Shown: in pieces, positions 28,208-37,421 of the stretch
Layout: each line of letters begins with the position of its first letter
Numbering within the stretch: the stretch's first letter is position 1
Assembly (NCBI RefSeq): GCF_014172405.1
Contig: NZ_WNXC01000004.1
Coordinates: 186,001 to 250,000 of the forward strand
Source of the DNA: Pedobacter gandavensis
Lineage (GTDB): Bacteria > Bacteroidota > Bacteroidia > Sphingobacteriales > Sphingobacteriaceae
DNA length: 64,000 nucleotides
Direction of reading: 5' to 3'
The notes under the pieces: generated by a model
The model's input: the letters and a program-made list of their open reading frames with translations, nothing else
Told to the model about the DNA's origin: nothing
Database searches by the model: none
Translations under genes and position numbers: made by a program

Positions 28208-28603
28208 TTAAAGTTGTGTTTTATCTGTTTCAATTTTCGGATTCTCATGGCTTGTTGCAGCAAGAGTTTCCTTTTTCTCTAAATCAATTCCTTCCGCAGC
28301 AGGAGTAGTTGTGGTACTACCTGGATACATTTGCTCCTCCAAACTAGTTTCCTTTGGATGGTGACGGCTATTGTCGTTGATCACGTCATTGATGTCATCT
28401 ACGATACCTACGGAATTAATATTGCGATGGATTTCTCTTTTCACCCCTTCTGAGGCGTCTTTAAAATCACGGATTCCTTTTCCTAATCCTCTTGCCAATT
28501 CTGGAAGTTTTTTACCTCCAAATAACAAAAGAACCACAGCAAGGATGATGATAATCTCACCACCGCCCATATTTAAGAATTCCAATACTGTTCCTGAATA
28601 CAT
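28208..28603 (-). CDS. TatA/TatB-like twin-arginine translocase subunit with long tail
   Basis: 131 residues: an N-terminal membrane helix ([16 protein letters not shown]), the [17 protein letters not shown] hinge and amphipathic helix nearly the same as the neighbouring TatA, then about 70 residues of acidic, Pro/Thr-containing tail with no similarity to it. The hinge is TatA-type, so I do not call it TatB, but the extended cytoplasmic tail recalls TatB. In Bacteroidota a TatB of the classical kind is often absent; this gene may take over that role (inference). Confidence 0.82.
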   Translation of the reverse strand: MYSGTVLEFLNMGGGEIIIILAVVLLLFGGKKLPELARGLGKGIRDFKDASEGVKREIHRNINSVGIVDDINDVINDNSRHHPKETSLEEQMYPGSTTTTPAAEGIDLEKKETLAATSHENPKIETDKTQL

Positions 28604-28632
28604 TTTAAGCTCTATTTTATTAAATCAATATA

Positions 28633-28640
28633 CAAATATA
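28633..28640 (-). promoter_or_regulatory. Candidate -7 element upstream of the tatA pair
   Basis: Minus-strand TATATTTG matches TAnnTTTG exactly, 29 nt upstream of the first TatA-like start. No TTG at the standard upstream distance was found. Confidence 0.4.
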
Positions 28641-28660
28641 AACATTTCTCGCGCAATCCT

Positions 28661-30019
28661 CTATTTTGCTGATAGCCATCCCGCAGGATTTTGTGCAGCC
28701 TGACCTCTATAGATCTGAAATTGAAGTTCCGGAATATCCCCTGAGGAAGCGACTATTCCGATGGTTTGTTTGGTGCTCACATCCTCTCCCTTGCCTACAC
28801 TAACGGATTTAAGGTTCTGATACACGGTAAAATACTGCCCGTGTTTGATTAGCACATAATACCTGCCGAGTGCATTTCCTATTTGGGTAACTTTTCCGTT
28901 AAACACGGCTCTTACCGCAGCACCTTCATTGGTTTGTATGGTAATACCAGCATTGTCATAGCTGGCTTGTCCTTCTTTATGTTTCCCGAAGCTCTCTGTA
29001 GTCGTCCCGGTAGCCACTGGCCAGGGTAGAGAACCCCTATTGCTTTCAAAAGCCGCAGATAGTTTTGCTGCTTCCGGCGTTGCCGTCAGGTAATTGTTAC
29101 TACTGTTTGCCGTCGCCACTTTAGCCTTAGCTACAGGTGTCGCAGCTACGGCAGCAGGAATCGGCTTATTCTCCGCCTTCGCTTTAGCAACAGCCAACGC
29201 TCTGGCACGTTCAGCAGCAGCTCTTGCGCGTTCTTCAGCAAGTCTGGCACGCTCTGCAGCAGCTCTCGCCTCCTCTTCTGCCTTCTTCTTGGCGATGGCA
29301 ATCTCCCGGGCAATTGCCGAACGAATATTCCTATCGATTTGCGCCTGTTGTTTTTTACGGGCTACAATGTCTTGCTTATATTGTTTTTCTTGTTTACTGA
29401 ATTTATTCAATACCTGAGCCTGTTCATTCTTATTCTTGCCCAGTTTATCTTTTTCGCTTTCCTGCTCATGCAGCAAGCTACTTTTTTGCTTTAAGTTTTT
29501 ATCCAGCACTACAATCTTATAATTCAGGTCTTTCTGTGTCCCTTGAATATATCCTGCTTGTTTCTTTCGGTATTGACCGAACTGCTGCAGGTATTTTATC
29601 CTTTTATAAGCCTGGTTAAAATCACTGGCAGCAAAGACAAACATCATCTTGTCGTACGCATTCTGGTTGCGCTGTGCAAAACGAATCATTCCCGCATACT
29701 CTTTTTTAAGCTGCGACAATTGTCCTTTTAAGTTGATCACCGTATTTGTATTTTCATGAATCTGATTGTCCAGATTCTTAATTTCAGAGTTGATCACCGT
29801 AATCTTGTCCTGCATTAAACCAATTTTGGCGTTTAATGCATCGATCTGGCTTTGGGTAAGTTTTTTGTTTTTCGCGGTCTTAGTCAGATTTCGCTGAAGC
29901 AGTTCTATGTCCCGTTGTATCGCTTCTTTTTTTCTTTTAAGCTCCAAACTGCTTTGCGCAACGGCGACTGTTGCGGATAGTAAAAATAAGAAGAGGAATA
30001 ATATTTTATTTAGCTTCAT
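28661..30019 (-). CDS. EnvC-like murein hydrolase activator (degenerate M23 domain)
   Basis: Secreted 452-residue protein. Signal peptide to about residue 21 (ATVAVAQ), a long coiled coil (about 22-250), an Ala/Arg/Glu-rich helix with internal repeats (ERARAAAERARAL) and a C-terminal LytM/M23 fold (about 330-450). The zinc ligands of active M23 enzymes appear to be lost: no HxxxD at the usual place (the region reads SYDNAGITI), YxHL is YQNL, and the HLH motif is LQF. This pattern matches EnvC/NlpD-type activators of cell-wall amidases rather than a hydrolase. Downstream in a unit with the DUF4292 lipoprotein and TPR gene. Confidence 0.88.
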   Translation of the reverse strand: MKLNKILFLFLFLLSATVAVAQSSLELKRKKEAIQRDIELLQRNLTKTAKNKKLTQSQIDALNAKIGLMQDKITVINSEIKNLDNQIHENTNTVINLKGQLSQLKKEYAGMIRFAQRNQNAYDKMMFVFAASDFNQAYKRIKYLQQFGQYRKKQAGYIQGTQKDLNYKIVVLDKNLKQKSSLLHEQESEKDKLGKNKNEQAQVLNKFSKQEKQYKQDIVARKKQQAQIDRNIRSAIAREIAIAKKKAEEEARAAAERARLAEERARAAAERARALAVAKAKAENKPIPAAVAATPVAKAKVATANSSNNYLTATPEAAKLSAAFESNRGSLPWPVATGTTTESFGKHKEGQASYDNAGITIQTNEGAAVRAVFNGKVTQIGNALGRYYVLIKHGQYFTVYQNLKSVSVGKGEDVSTKQTIGIVASSGDIPELQFQIYRGQAAQNPAGWLSAK

Positions 30020-30041
30020 TGCGTCAAAAGTATAAAAAAAA

Positions 30042-30830
30042 TCAGTTTATTACTTCATACTTCCCTGGAACATTAAACGGGAAATCCACCGGAAGATTAC
30101 TTTCTACCTTTGAAAAATCGATATTCAACGCTATTTTTTGCGTTCCCGCCATAGAGTTGATCTGGATCGTTGTCGGAAACAATGTACCATTCATATTTTG
30201 GTAATCACCATAAACTACCTTCAATGCTTTCGCAGATTTCAGGTCGTTCAACTGATACTCCGAAACCTTAAACAAGGTATTGAATAAAGCCAGGTAAGCA
30301 AGGTCTGCCTGCTCCCCACTGATTTCCCAAACACCATTTTTTGAAGTGACATTGGCATCCGTATCCATAAATTCAGGAATGGTATTTCCAGACAAGATCG
30401 CTTGCAATAATTTATAGGTGACCTGCGGATTTGTAAAACGATGGACATAGCTGAAGGGCTTTCCTAAATATACCCCTTGCCATTTATTCAACACTTTAAT
30501 ACTATCTGGGGTAATTAATGCTCTGCCTACTTCAATCCCCATGGGTCCACCAATAGAAACCCAAATTCCTTCATCCTTACGAATGCGGATGTTCATACTG
30601 ACATTGTTAGCATTGCCATTGATGTCCAGTTTTGCCTTTCCACGCAAAGAGAGCGTCGTGTAAGAAATGTCCTTTTCGGCCAACATCTTCAGTGTTTCCA
30701 CCTTTTCCGTGTCTACAGGAGCAACACCCGTTACCGGCGGTACCACAACGATTTTCTTTTTTACTTTACAGGCCATAGTTAAAGAAACCAAGGCTAGAAA
30801 AAGCAAGCTATTTAATATATTTCTTCTCAT
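30042..30830 (-). CDS. DUF4292 lipoprotein
   Basis: 262-residue lipoprotein with lipobox TMAC after a basic-hydrophobic leader. Mature region is beta-rich, with the LRGKAKLDINGN and GGPMGIEVGRALITPDS segments I recognise from the DUF4292 family, a fold similar to LolA/LolB-like lipoprotein carriers. A role in lipoprotein or lipid trafficking is inference only. Its start overlaps the end of the TPR gene by 23 nt, and it is followed by the EnvC-like gene after 22 nt. Confidence 0.8.
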   Translation of the reverse strand: MRRNILNSLLFLALVSLTMACKVKKKIVVVPPVTGVAPVDTEKVETLKMLAEKDISYTTLSLRGKAKLDINGNANNVSMNIRIRKDEGIWVSIGGPMGIEVGRALITPDSIKVLNKWQGVYLGKPFSYVHRFTNPQVTYKLLQAILSGNTIPEFMDTDANVTSKNGVWEISGEQADLAYLALFNTLFKVSEYQLNDLKSAKALKVVYGDYQNMNGTLFPTTIQINSMAGTQKIALNIDFSKVESNLPVDFPFNVPGKYEVIN

Positions 30831-32502
30831 TAATCTTTCGTTTTAAATTGGCAGCCTCATTTCCTGCATCCTTTGCTTTTTGCCAATGGAGTACTGCCGC
30901 TTCCTGCTCCCCGTTAAAAAACAGGATGTCGCCATAATGTTCCAGATAAAGACCATTCCCTGCGCCATCATGCTGTATGGCTAGTTCTGCCCAGGTTTTG
31001 GCCTTGTCGTACTTTCCAAGTTTAAATAATATGAGTGCATAGGTATCTGCCACAGAAGTATTTCCTGGCAATGCTGCTGCCGCTTTTGCCGCTAAGCCTG
31101 CTGCTTTTTCCAGGTCCTGATTACTCAAGGCCAGATAAAAAGCATAATTGTTTAAGAGCAAGTAATTTTTTGGCGCCAGCGTCACAGCCTTATCAAAAGC
31201 TGTATTGGCCTCTTTAAATTTCCGTTCGTCCAGAAAAATCTCTCCTTGTAATGCAAAAATAAGCGCCTGAAGTTCCGGATTGTCTCCATCCAGCTGCATA
31301 GCCGACTTAACATTAATCATTGCGGCTACATTTTGCTGATCGCGGTGCAGGGCAAAAGCCTGGTAATAATATAGAATTGCCTGATTCGGAAAAATAGCCA
31401 AAGCTTCTTCTCCTGTTTTTGCTGCTTCTTTATACTTCCCTAAGTTATTTTGAATGGTTAATACACGCTCCCAAACCGGGTAGAGCTGATCACTCAATAT
31501 CAATACCTCCTGATATTGTTGTAAAGCACCCTTTAAATCACCTTTTTGATATAATAAATCGCCATTTAAAGCGAGCATATTAGGCTCCTTTGCTGAGCTT
31601 TCCATTGCAAGCTTACAAAGTGCAATTGCCTCTTCTAAGCGCAACGAATTCTTGGCCGTTCCGGCGATCATCAGAATAATCTTGCCCTTCCTTTGCGTCG
31701 GCATTTCGGGATTGTTAAAAGCCGCTCTTAATGCCAGTCCGGATTCATTATTCATTTTTAAATTCTGATAGTAATCGGCGAGTGCCAGATCGATTTCATA
31801 ATTCTCCGGACTGATGTTTTTGGCTTTTTTGAGCAAAACCAATGCATTTTCCATTTGCCCCTTTTCAACCATCGACTGGCTGAGGTCCAGCATTCCGGGA
31901 ACATCATCCGGACCTGCGGTCAGCATTTCTGCCATATCTGCCTTGGTTGCCGATTTTTTATTACCCAGGTCAATCCTTTGTCTTGCCTGGATCAGTGCTT
32001 TTGAAACACCAAATTTCTTCTCTAACTCATCGTAAGCCTGGAGTGCTTCCGTGGTTTTACCTAATAGCAGGTAAGCATTGCCTCTATCAAAATAAAAAGC
32101 ATCATCTTCGGGTGATAAACGGATGAGCTCGTTAAAAACACCAACTAAGCCCTCCATATCCCCTTTGCGTTTGTACAATTCGGCCATCATCTTCCAGTAC
32201 CAAAGGTTATTGGCATCTAGTGCAACAGACTTCTTGATGGCTGCTTCTGCTTCCGCCAGTTTATTCTGACGGTAATTGAGGCTCGCGATTTCATAATAAA
32301 CCGCTGCATTTTTTGGGTCAATAGTCAGGATCTTTTGAAAACTTTCTCCTGCCTTGCTGTAATTTTCATTTAGCTTTTCCCGCAATCCGGCGAAGAAAAG
32401 GGTCTTCACTTCAGTACTATCCAATTTTGGATTTCCAGGTTGTTGCGCCGCAGCCGACAAGCCCGCAAGAAGTAATGACAGTAAAAGAGACCTTTGCTTC
32501 AT
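30808..32502 (-). CDS. Secreted TPR-repeat protein
   Basis: 564 residues with a signal peptide ending SAAAQQ, followed by at least ten tetratricopeptide-like repeats through the whole length (for example AAVYYEIASLNYRQNKLAEA and DAFYFDRGNAYLLLGKTTEA). No enzyme motif. TPR proteins of this kind are periplasmic scaffolds; the conserved grouping with a DUF4292 lipoprotein and EnvC-like protein suggests envelope assembly. Overlap of 23 nt with the next gene indicates coupled translation. Confidence 0.85.
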   Translation of the reverse strand: MKQRSLLLSLLLAGLSAAAQQPGNPKLDSTEVKTLFFAGLREKLNENYSKAGESFQKILTIDPKNAAVYYEIASLNYRQNKLAEAEAAIKKSVALDANNLWYWKMMAELYKRKGDMEGLVGVFNELIRLSPEDDAFYFDRGNAYLLLGKTTEALQAYDELEKKFGVSKALIQARQRIDLGNKKSATKADMAEMLTAGPDDVPGMLDLSQSMVEKGQMENALVLLKKAKNISPENYEIDLALADYYQNLKMNNESGLALRAAFNNPEMPTQRKGKIILMIAGTAKNSLRLEEAIALCKLAMESSAKEPNMLALNGDLLYQKGDLKGALQQYQEVLILSDQLYPVWERVLTIQNNLGKYKEAAKTGEEALAIFPNQAILYYYQAFALHRDQQNVAAMINVKSAMQLDGDNPELQALIFALQGEIFLDERKFKEANTAFDKAVTLAPKNYLLLNNYAFYLALSNQDLEKAAGLAAKAAAALPGNTSVADTYALILFKLGKYDKAKTWAELAIQHDGAGNGLYLEHYGDILFFNGEQEAAVLHWQKAKDAGNEAANLKRKINEKKYIK

Positions 32503-32571
32503 CGTTGTTTTATTTATTTTCCGGCTTTATTTCCCTACGTTTTATAAACTGGGATAGCTCACCGGGAGTTT

Positions 32572-33003
32572 TTACTTACCAGTATGGCCGTAACCACCAG
32601 CACCACGCGCTGTATCTGACAATTCTTCTACTGCTTCCCACGAAATAGTCTCATGCTTTGCAATCACCATTTGTGCGATGCGATCGCCATTGTTTACTAC
32701 AAAATCAGTATCAGAAAGGTTTACCAACAATACTTTAATCTCACCACGGTAATCCGCATCAATTGTACCCGGCGAATTCACAATACTGATGCCATGTTTA
32801 TAAGCCAATCCGCTACGAGGACGAATTTGGGCTTCAAATCCTACTGGCAACTCAATGTGTAACCCCGTTGGGATCAATACGCGCTGCAAAGGTTTAATCG
32901 TGATTTCAGTTTCCACAAAAGCACGCATGTCCATTCCTGCCGCATGAGCAGTTTCATATTGAGGTAAAGCGTGTCCGGAATTGTTAATGATATTGATCTT
33001 CAT
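32572..33003 (-). CDS. dut: dUTP diphosphatase
   Basis: Hydrolyses dUTP to dUMP and prevents uracil entering DNA. 143 residues, with the five trimeric dUTPase motifs: AGMDMRA (1), [10 protein letters not shown] (2), [11 protein letters not shown] (3), GDRIAQMVI (4) and the C-terminal [10 protein letters not shown] (5), where the usual RGxxGFGSTG has a Tyr for Phe. Lies between the flippase gene (123 nt) and the TPR gene (69 nt), same strand. Confidence 0.96.
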   Translation of the reverse strand: MKINIINNSGHALPQYETAHAAGMDMRAFVETEITIKPLQRVLIPTGLHIELPVGFEAQIRPRSGLAYKHGISIVNSPGTIDADYRGEIKVLLVNLSDTDFVVNNGDRIAQMVIAKHETISWEAVEELSDTARGAGGYGHTGK

Positions 33004-33126
33004 TGTAATATTTGTTTTTATTTATGGTTTGAAACTGATCAATCTGGATTCTGATTAAGAACCATGATGTTCGATGGATCAAGCTTCTTTTTTATGCTAT
33101 TTTAATTTCGTTGCGTGCAAACCTTG

Positions 33127-34611
33127 CTATTTTTTAAACAAGATAGATTTCAACTGGTCTTTTTCGAAATATATGATCCCGCCAATAAAAGCCAGAAGTA
33201 ACACATTTCCAATATAAATATTCCTGTTGAATACCCAGAAAGATAAAATCACCAACACTACAGAAATGATTAAATAGCTGAGGATTCTTTTCAAATCGTA
33301 TGGTATAGGGTAATATTTCTGACCTAATATATAAGAGATCACCATCATCACAAAATACGCCAACATAGAAACCCAGGCTGAGCCCATATAGCTGTACTTT
33401 GGAATCAACACGAAGTTAAACACAATGGTGATCAACGCCCCAATGATAGAAATATATAATCCAAAGCGCGTTTGATCGGATAAACGATACCAGATAGAAA
33501 GGTTAGAATACACCCCAAGACAGACATAACCGAACAGCAAATAAGGGACTGCTGGTAGTCCTACCCAATATTCAGGCTTGCGGATAAAAAACTTCAGGAC
33601 TTCAATATTGGCAATTAAACCTACAAACAGCACCACCAACGCAATGACGAAATAATGGAGGATAACCGCATAAGTCTGCTTTGCATTTTCCTTTTTAGCA
33701 TGACTAAAAAAGAAAGGTTCAGCTCCTAAACGAAAGGCGGTAACGAAAATACTGATGAAAATGGCAATTTTACAAACCGCACCATACACACCGACTTCAT
33801 AATCCGCGATCGCATCTGGCAGTAGCCGACTCAATACAATTTTATCCAGATTTTCATTCACAATAAAAGAAAGATTGGCTATCAATACCGGCCAGGAATA
33901 AGAAAACATTTTACCAAAAAGCTCCTTATCAAATTTCAGCTGAAGTTTTAAAAACTCTGGTAAAAGCATGATAAGCGTCATAACACTGGCAATTAAATTG
34001 GCTACAAATACATAGCCCACCCAAACACCGCGGTACCAGGACGAGAACCATGCTGCCATTGGCAAATCATGTTTGATGATCCATGGAATTATATAAATGA
34101 ACAATAGGTTAAAGCCTACAAAGCAGCCAATGTTCAGAAATTTAATCAGACTGTATTTAAATGCTTTTTCATCCGCCCTCAATTTAGCAAAGGGGATCAC
34201 ACAGATCGCGTCAATAAACAGAATCCCGATAAAAAATTGCACATAATGCTTATAATCGGTGAGTTGTTTCGGATCATCCGTTAAATAAGCGGCAATCTGA
34301 TTTGACAACACCAAACCTGTAATTAAAAACAGTGTAGAGATGAAAGCGATTACCAGGAAAGAGTTGTTATATACCTCCTGTTTTCTATCCTCGTGTTTAT
34401 TGAGGTACCTGAAATAGGTACTCTCCATCCCAAAAGCCAATACAGCATTAATTAGCGAGGCATAGGCATACATTGTAGTGAAAATACCATACGTCCCTGC
34501 AGCAAACTTGCTGGTATAAATTGGAGTCAGGATAAAGTTAAACAGCCTGGAAAAAACAGTACTTAAACCATAGATTGCAGTCTGACCGAGGAATTTTTTG
34601 ATGACAGACAC
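33127..34611 (-). CDS. Polysaccharide/lipid flippase of the MATE-like MOP superfamily
   Basis: 494-residue inner-membrane protein with 12-14 hydrophobic segments and the FLGQTAIYGLSTVFSRLFNF start typical of Wzx/MurJ-like lipopolysaccharide biosynthesis proteins. Likely exports lipid-linked oligosaccharide. No glycosyltransferase genes are next to it, so the glycan cannot be named. It begins 3 nt after the acylphosphatase stop. Confidence 0.85.
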   Translation of the reverse strand: MSVIKKFLGQTAIYGLSTVFSRLFNFILTPIYTSKFAAGTYGIFTTMYAYASLINAVLAFGMESTYFRYLNKHEDRKQEVYNNSFLVIAFISTLFLITGLVLSNQIAAYLTDDPKQLTDYKHYVQFFIGILFIDAICVIPFAKLRADEKAFKYSLIKFLNIGCFVGFNLLFIYIIPWIIKHDLPMAAWFSSWYRGVWVGYVFVANLIASVMTLIMLLPEFLKLQLKFDKELFGKMFSYSWPVLIANLSFIVNENLDKIVLSRLLPDAIADYEVGVYGAVCKIAIFISIFVTAFRLGAEPFFFSHAKKENAKQTYAVILHYFVIALVVLFVGLIANIEVLKFFIRKPEYWVGLPAVPYLLFGYVCLGVYSNLSIWYRLSDQTRFGLYISIIGALITIVFNFVLIPKYSYMGSAWVSMLAYFVMMVISYILGQKYYPIPYDLKRILSYLIISVVLVILSFWVFNRNIYIGNVLLLAFIGGIIYFEKDQLKSILFKK

Positions 34612-34614
34612 GCG

Positions 34615-34887
34615 TTATTTTTTGATGATTTCGAAATTACGGTACCCCTTGAATTCTCCCGGAGTCACTTCTACAGTTTCAATTTTCGCTCTATCTGGTC
34701 CTTCGTTACACCATTCCTCAAAGACTTCTAAAGAAGCATCATCGCCTTCTGCTTCCAGGTACAGCGTACCATCCTTTTCATTTTTAACGATTCCGCGGAC
34801 ACCCATTTGATCTGCGATTGCTTTTGTGGTCGCCCTAAAGGATACCCCTTGCACCTTTCCGGTTACTCTTATATTGATGTGTTTCAT
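34615..34887 (-). CDS. acyP: Acylphosphatase
   Basis: 90-residue enzyme hydrolysing carboxyl-phosphate bonds. Motifs VTGKVQGVSFRATTK, with the phosphate-binding arginine in FRA, and GVRGIVKNEKDG, with the catalytic asparagine. Length is normal. Shares a transcription unit with the flippase gene. Confidence 0.95.
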   Translation of the reverse strand: MKHINIRVTGKVQGVSFRATTKAIADQMGVRGIVKNEKDGTLYLEAEGDDASLEVFEEWCNEGPDRAKIETVEVTPGEFKGYRNFEIIKK

Positions 34888-34929
34888 TCTTAATTTATGC
34901 TTCTTGACTTGAAATTCAATGCTATTCTT

Positions 34930-35892
34930 TTATTCAACGCTACCTATTAAATCCAGGCTACAAATCCGATTTCTTGTGCTTAAAAACTCCTGCCAGATGA
35001 CCTCTAGTATCTCTGCCGCAGGTTTAATTTCACCTAACATCGCAGACACCTGTCCGATTTCCAGCTCTCCTTCTTCTAAATTTCCTTCAAACATACCTAA
35101 TTTCGCTCTTGCACGACCTAAAAGCTGTTGAAGCTTTTCTGCATTGGCACCTTCTGCCTCTGCTTGCGCCACTGCTTCCGCAAAAGCATTTTTCAGGAGT
35201 CGGACTGGCACTAATTTCTTCATCCTCACTTTTGTATCTCCTTCTGCCGCAGCAAGAATACTTGATTTAAAATTCGGGTGGGCAGAAGACTCTTCCGCCA
35301 CAGCAAAAGCTGATCCAATCTGGACGCCTTCTGCACCAAGCGCAAATGCAGCAAGCATTGCAGCACCACTGGCAATCCCACCAGCAGCAATAACTGGAAT
35401 TTTCAGCGATTTAATGACCATTGGAATCAAACACAAGGTAGTCGTTTCCTCTCTTCCGTTGTGACCACCGGCCTCAAAACCCTCTGCTACAATAGCGTCA
35501 ACACCACAAGCCTCCGCTTTTAAAGCGAATTTAGTATTGGCAATCACATGAACAACCGTAATTCCATTTTCTTTCAGAAAGCTTGTCCAGGTAGCAGGAT
35601 TTCCCGCAGAAGTAAACACAATTTTCACCCCCTCTTCCACAATGATCCGCATCACCTCTGCTACATTGGGATACAGTAATGGCACATTGACTCCGAAAGG
35701 CAGGTCAGTTGCTTGTTTACATTTTTGAATGTGTTCTTTTAATACTTCAGGATACATTGATCCGGCACCGATAATTCCCAACCCCCCGGCATTTGAGACA
35801 GCCGAAGCCAATCGCCAGCCACTACACCAGACCATGCCGGCTTGAATAATGGGATATTTAATTTGAAATAAGGTGCTGATCCTATTTTTCAT
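34930..35892 (-). CDS. Nitronate monooxygenase-like flavoprotein
   Basis: 320 residues, FMN-dependent TIM barrel of the 2-nitropropane dioxygenase family. Motifs: YPIIQAGMVWCSGWRLASAV at the N-terminus, AEGFEAGGHNGREETT with the flavin-site histidine, and AAGGIASGAAMLAAFALGAE. Similar proteins include FabK-type enoyl reductases; the missing FabK context favours NMO-type. The start at 35892 shares one base with the stop of the amidohydrolase gene (TAATG), which implies coupled translation. Confidence 0.85.
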   Translation of the reverse strand: MKNRISTLFQIKYPIIQAGMVWCSGWRLASAVSNAGGLGIIGAGSMYPEVLKEHIQKCKQATDLPFGVNVPLLYPNVAEVMRIIVEEGVKIVFTSAGNPATWTSFLKENGITVVHVIANTKFALKAEACGVDAIVAEGFEAGGHNGREETTTLCLIPMVIKSLKIPVIAAGGIASGAAMLAAFALGAEGVQIGSAFAVAEESSAHPNFKSSILAAAEGDTKVRMKKLVPVRLLKNAFAEAVAQAEAEGANAEKLQQLLGRARAKLGMFEGNLEEGELEIGQVSAMLGEIKPAAEILEVIWQEFLSTRNRICSLDLIGSVE

Positions 35893-37070
35893 TATGCTAA
35901 TCTTTTTATCTGTCCTGTAATCCACATTTCCCCATCCTTTTCCACATATTCCAGTAGATTGATGCCTGGAGTTTTTCCTGGGACTAAACTACCAAAACGA
36001 TCTTCAATTCCTAAAAATTCAGCGCCGTTAATCGTAGCCCAACTTAGCAATTGTGCTAATGGAAGCTGGAAATGTTGTTGTAAAGTTCTCATTTCTGCTA
36101 CAATACTCAGCTGGTCGTTACTGGCCAGACTATCTGTTCCAAGTGTAATTTTTACCCCTGCTTCTAAAAAGAGCGGAAGAGCTGGCAGCTTATTTTCTAT
36201 ATATAAATTTGCATTCGGACATAAACACCAATACAAAGCCGGATGATTGGCTTTTGCAAAGTCCAGATCAGCAGAGCTACTGAAGGTATTGTGTACCAAT
36301 AGTGTTTTTAGTGAAGGAGAAAGTTTAGGTAAATAAGACTGCAATGAGCTTCGACCTGTTGCTTTAAAAAAGTCAATATTTAAACCCAGGAATTCATATA
36401 ATTTCAAAAAGCTCCCGGATTTATATTCAAAAAACTCATTTTCTTCCGGAGTTTCCTGATTGTGAATACTGATCAGGTCCTGATGAACTTCCCCTTCTTT
36501 CCTAATTTCATTAAACAAATTATCCGACACCGAATAAGGAGCATGCGGAACGATGGATGCATTTAAAGGTTGAAAAGCCTTTTTCATGATTTTCGCCGCC
36601 TCGATAATGTCGGCAGCCTTTCCCGGATTAAAGCCCATTGCTTCAATAAAAGTATGGTAATAGATTCCGCTAATCTCTTTAACCTCTTTAGAAATCAATT
36701 GATTAGAAATATCAGCAACGGCTACAATTCCCTGCGCATACATATTCCTGTCTGCGATTTCCATCGCATCAACCACCTCCTCATCCTTTGCCTGTCTTTG
36801 TCGGATCACTTGTTCTACAAATCCCGGAAGCCCGGTATGTTTGTCAATTTTCCCTTTCAGGTGAGAGAGTTCAAGGTGACAATGGGTATTTACAAATCCC
36901 GGAACCAAGATGCCTTCATAGAATTTAATATCAGTAATTCCTTTCGATACAGCTTCTGCCGCAGTCAGGATTTCCAAAATTAAACCATTGGCATCCAAGG
37001 CAATTACCCCTTCTTCTAAAGGAGCCGAACTTACCGGATAAACGTAGGAAGCAGAGATGTAGGAAATCAT
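35892..37070 (-). CDS. Amidohydrolase family protein (deaminase-like)
   Basis: 392-residue metal-dependent hydrolase of the TRZ/ATZ/guanine-deaminase group. Metal and catalytic residues: HCHLELSH near residue 62, the His in VPHAPYSVS, the His in LVHNTF, and the Asp in LGTDSLASND. Homologues deaminate adenosine-like compounds, including aminodeoxyfutalosine in menaquinone synthesis; the substrate here is undecided. Forms a coupled pair with the nitronate monooxygenase-like gene. Confidence 0.82.
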   Translation of the reverse strand: MISYISASYVYPVSSAPLEEGVIALDANGLILEILTAAEAVSKGITDIKFYEGILVPGFVNTHCHLELSHLKGKIDKHTGLPGFVEQVIRQRQAKDEEVVDAMEIADRNMYAQGIVAVADISNQLISKEVKEISGIYYHTFIEAMGFNPGKAADIIEAAKIMKKAFQPLNASIVPHAPYSVSDNLFNEIRKEGEVHQDLISIHNQETPEENEFFEYKSGSFLKLYEFLGLNIDFFKATGRSSLQSYLPKLSPSLKTLLVHNTFSSSADLDFAKANHPALYWCLCPNANLYIENKLPALPLFLEAGVKITLGTDSLASNDQLSIVAEMRTLQQHFQLPLAQLLSWATINGAEFLGIEDRFGSLVPGKTPGINLLEYVEKDGEMWITGQIKRLA

Positions 37071-37121
37071 AGCTACAAAGGAAAGGTATTTCCCCTAAAA
37101 TATACAGCGTTTTATCATTCT

Positions 37122-37415
37122 CTATGCTTCAGCGCAATTGTGCAATCTACGATTAGAAGAAATCTTAGCTATCCTCCAAAACACATCGCCCTTCCGCTCG
37201 ACCTGCGTTAGACTTGCAGCCTGCTTATTGTCTAATTTACATAACCCTTGCAAAATGGTTACATAATGGTTGGATGATCCTTTCATTATCCCTAAGACCT
37301 TCCAAAGGCTATCTGAAGACTCTGTAACGTTTATGTGAATATAAGCGCAAGTCGGGGACTTATCGAAGGCATTGACTACCTTGATCAAAAGGCTGATTGT
37401 TAATTGTTTATTCAA
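37122..37415 (-). CDS. Possible small protein of unknown function
   Basis: A 97-residue reading frame that fills most of a 351-nt gap. It reads with a fairly normal amino-acid mix, no signal peptide and no recognised domain. Its ATG is only 6 nt from the divergent DUF6266 start, leaving no room for separate promoters, which argues against it. Kept as a weak candidate; the rest of the gap 37071-37421 shows no other feature. Confidence 0.25.
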   Translation of the reverse strand: MNKQLTISLLIKVVNAFDKSPTCAYIHINVTESSDSLWKVLGIMKGSSNHYVTILQGLCKLDNKQAASLTQVERKGDVFWRIAKISSNRRLHNCAEA

Positions 37416-37421
37416 AATGAT

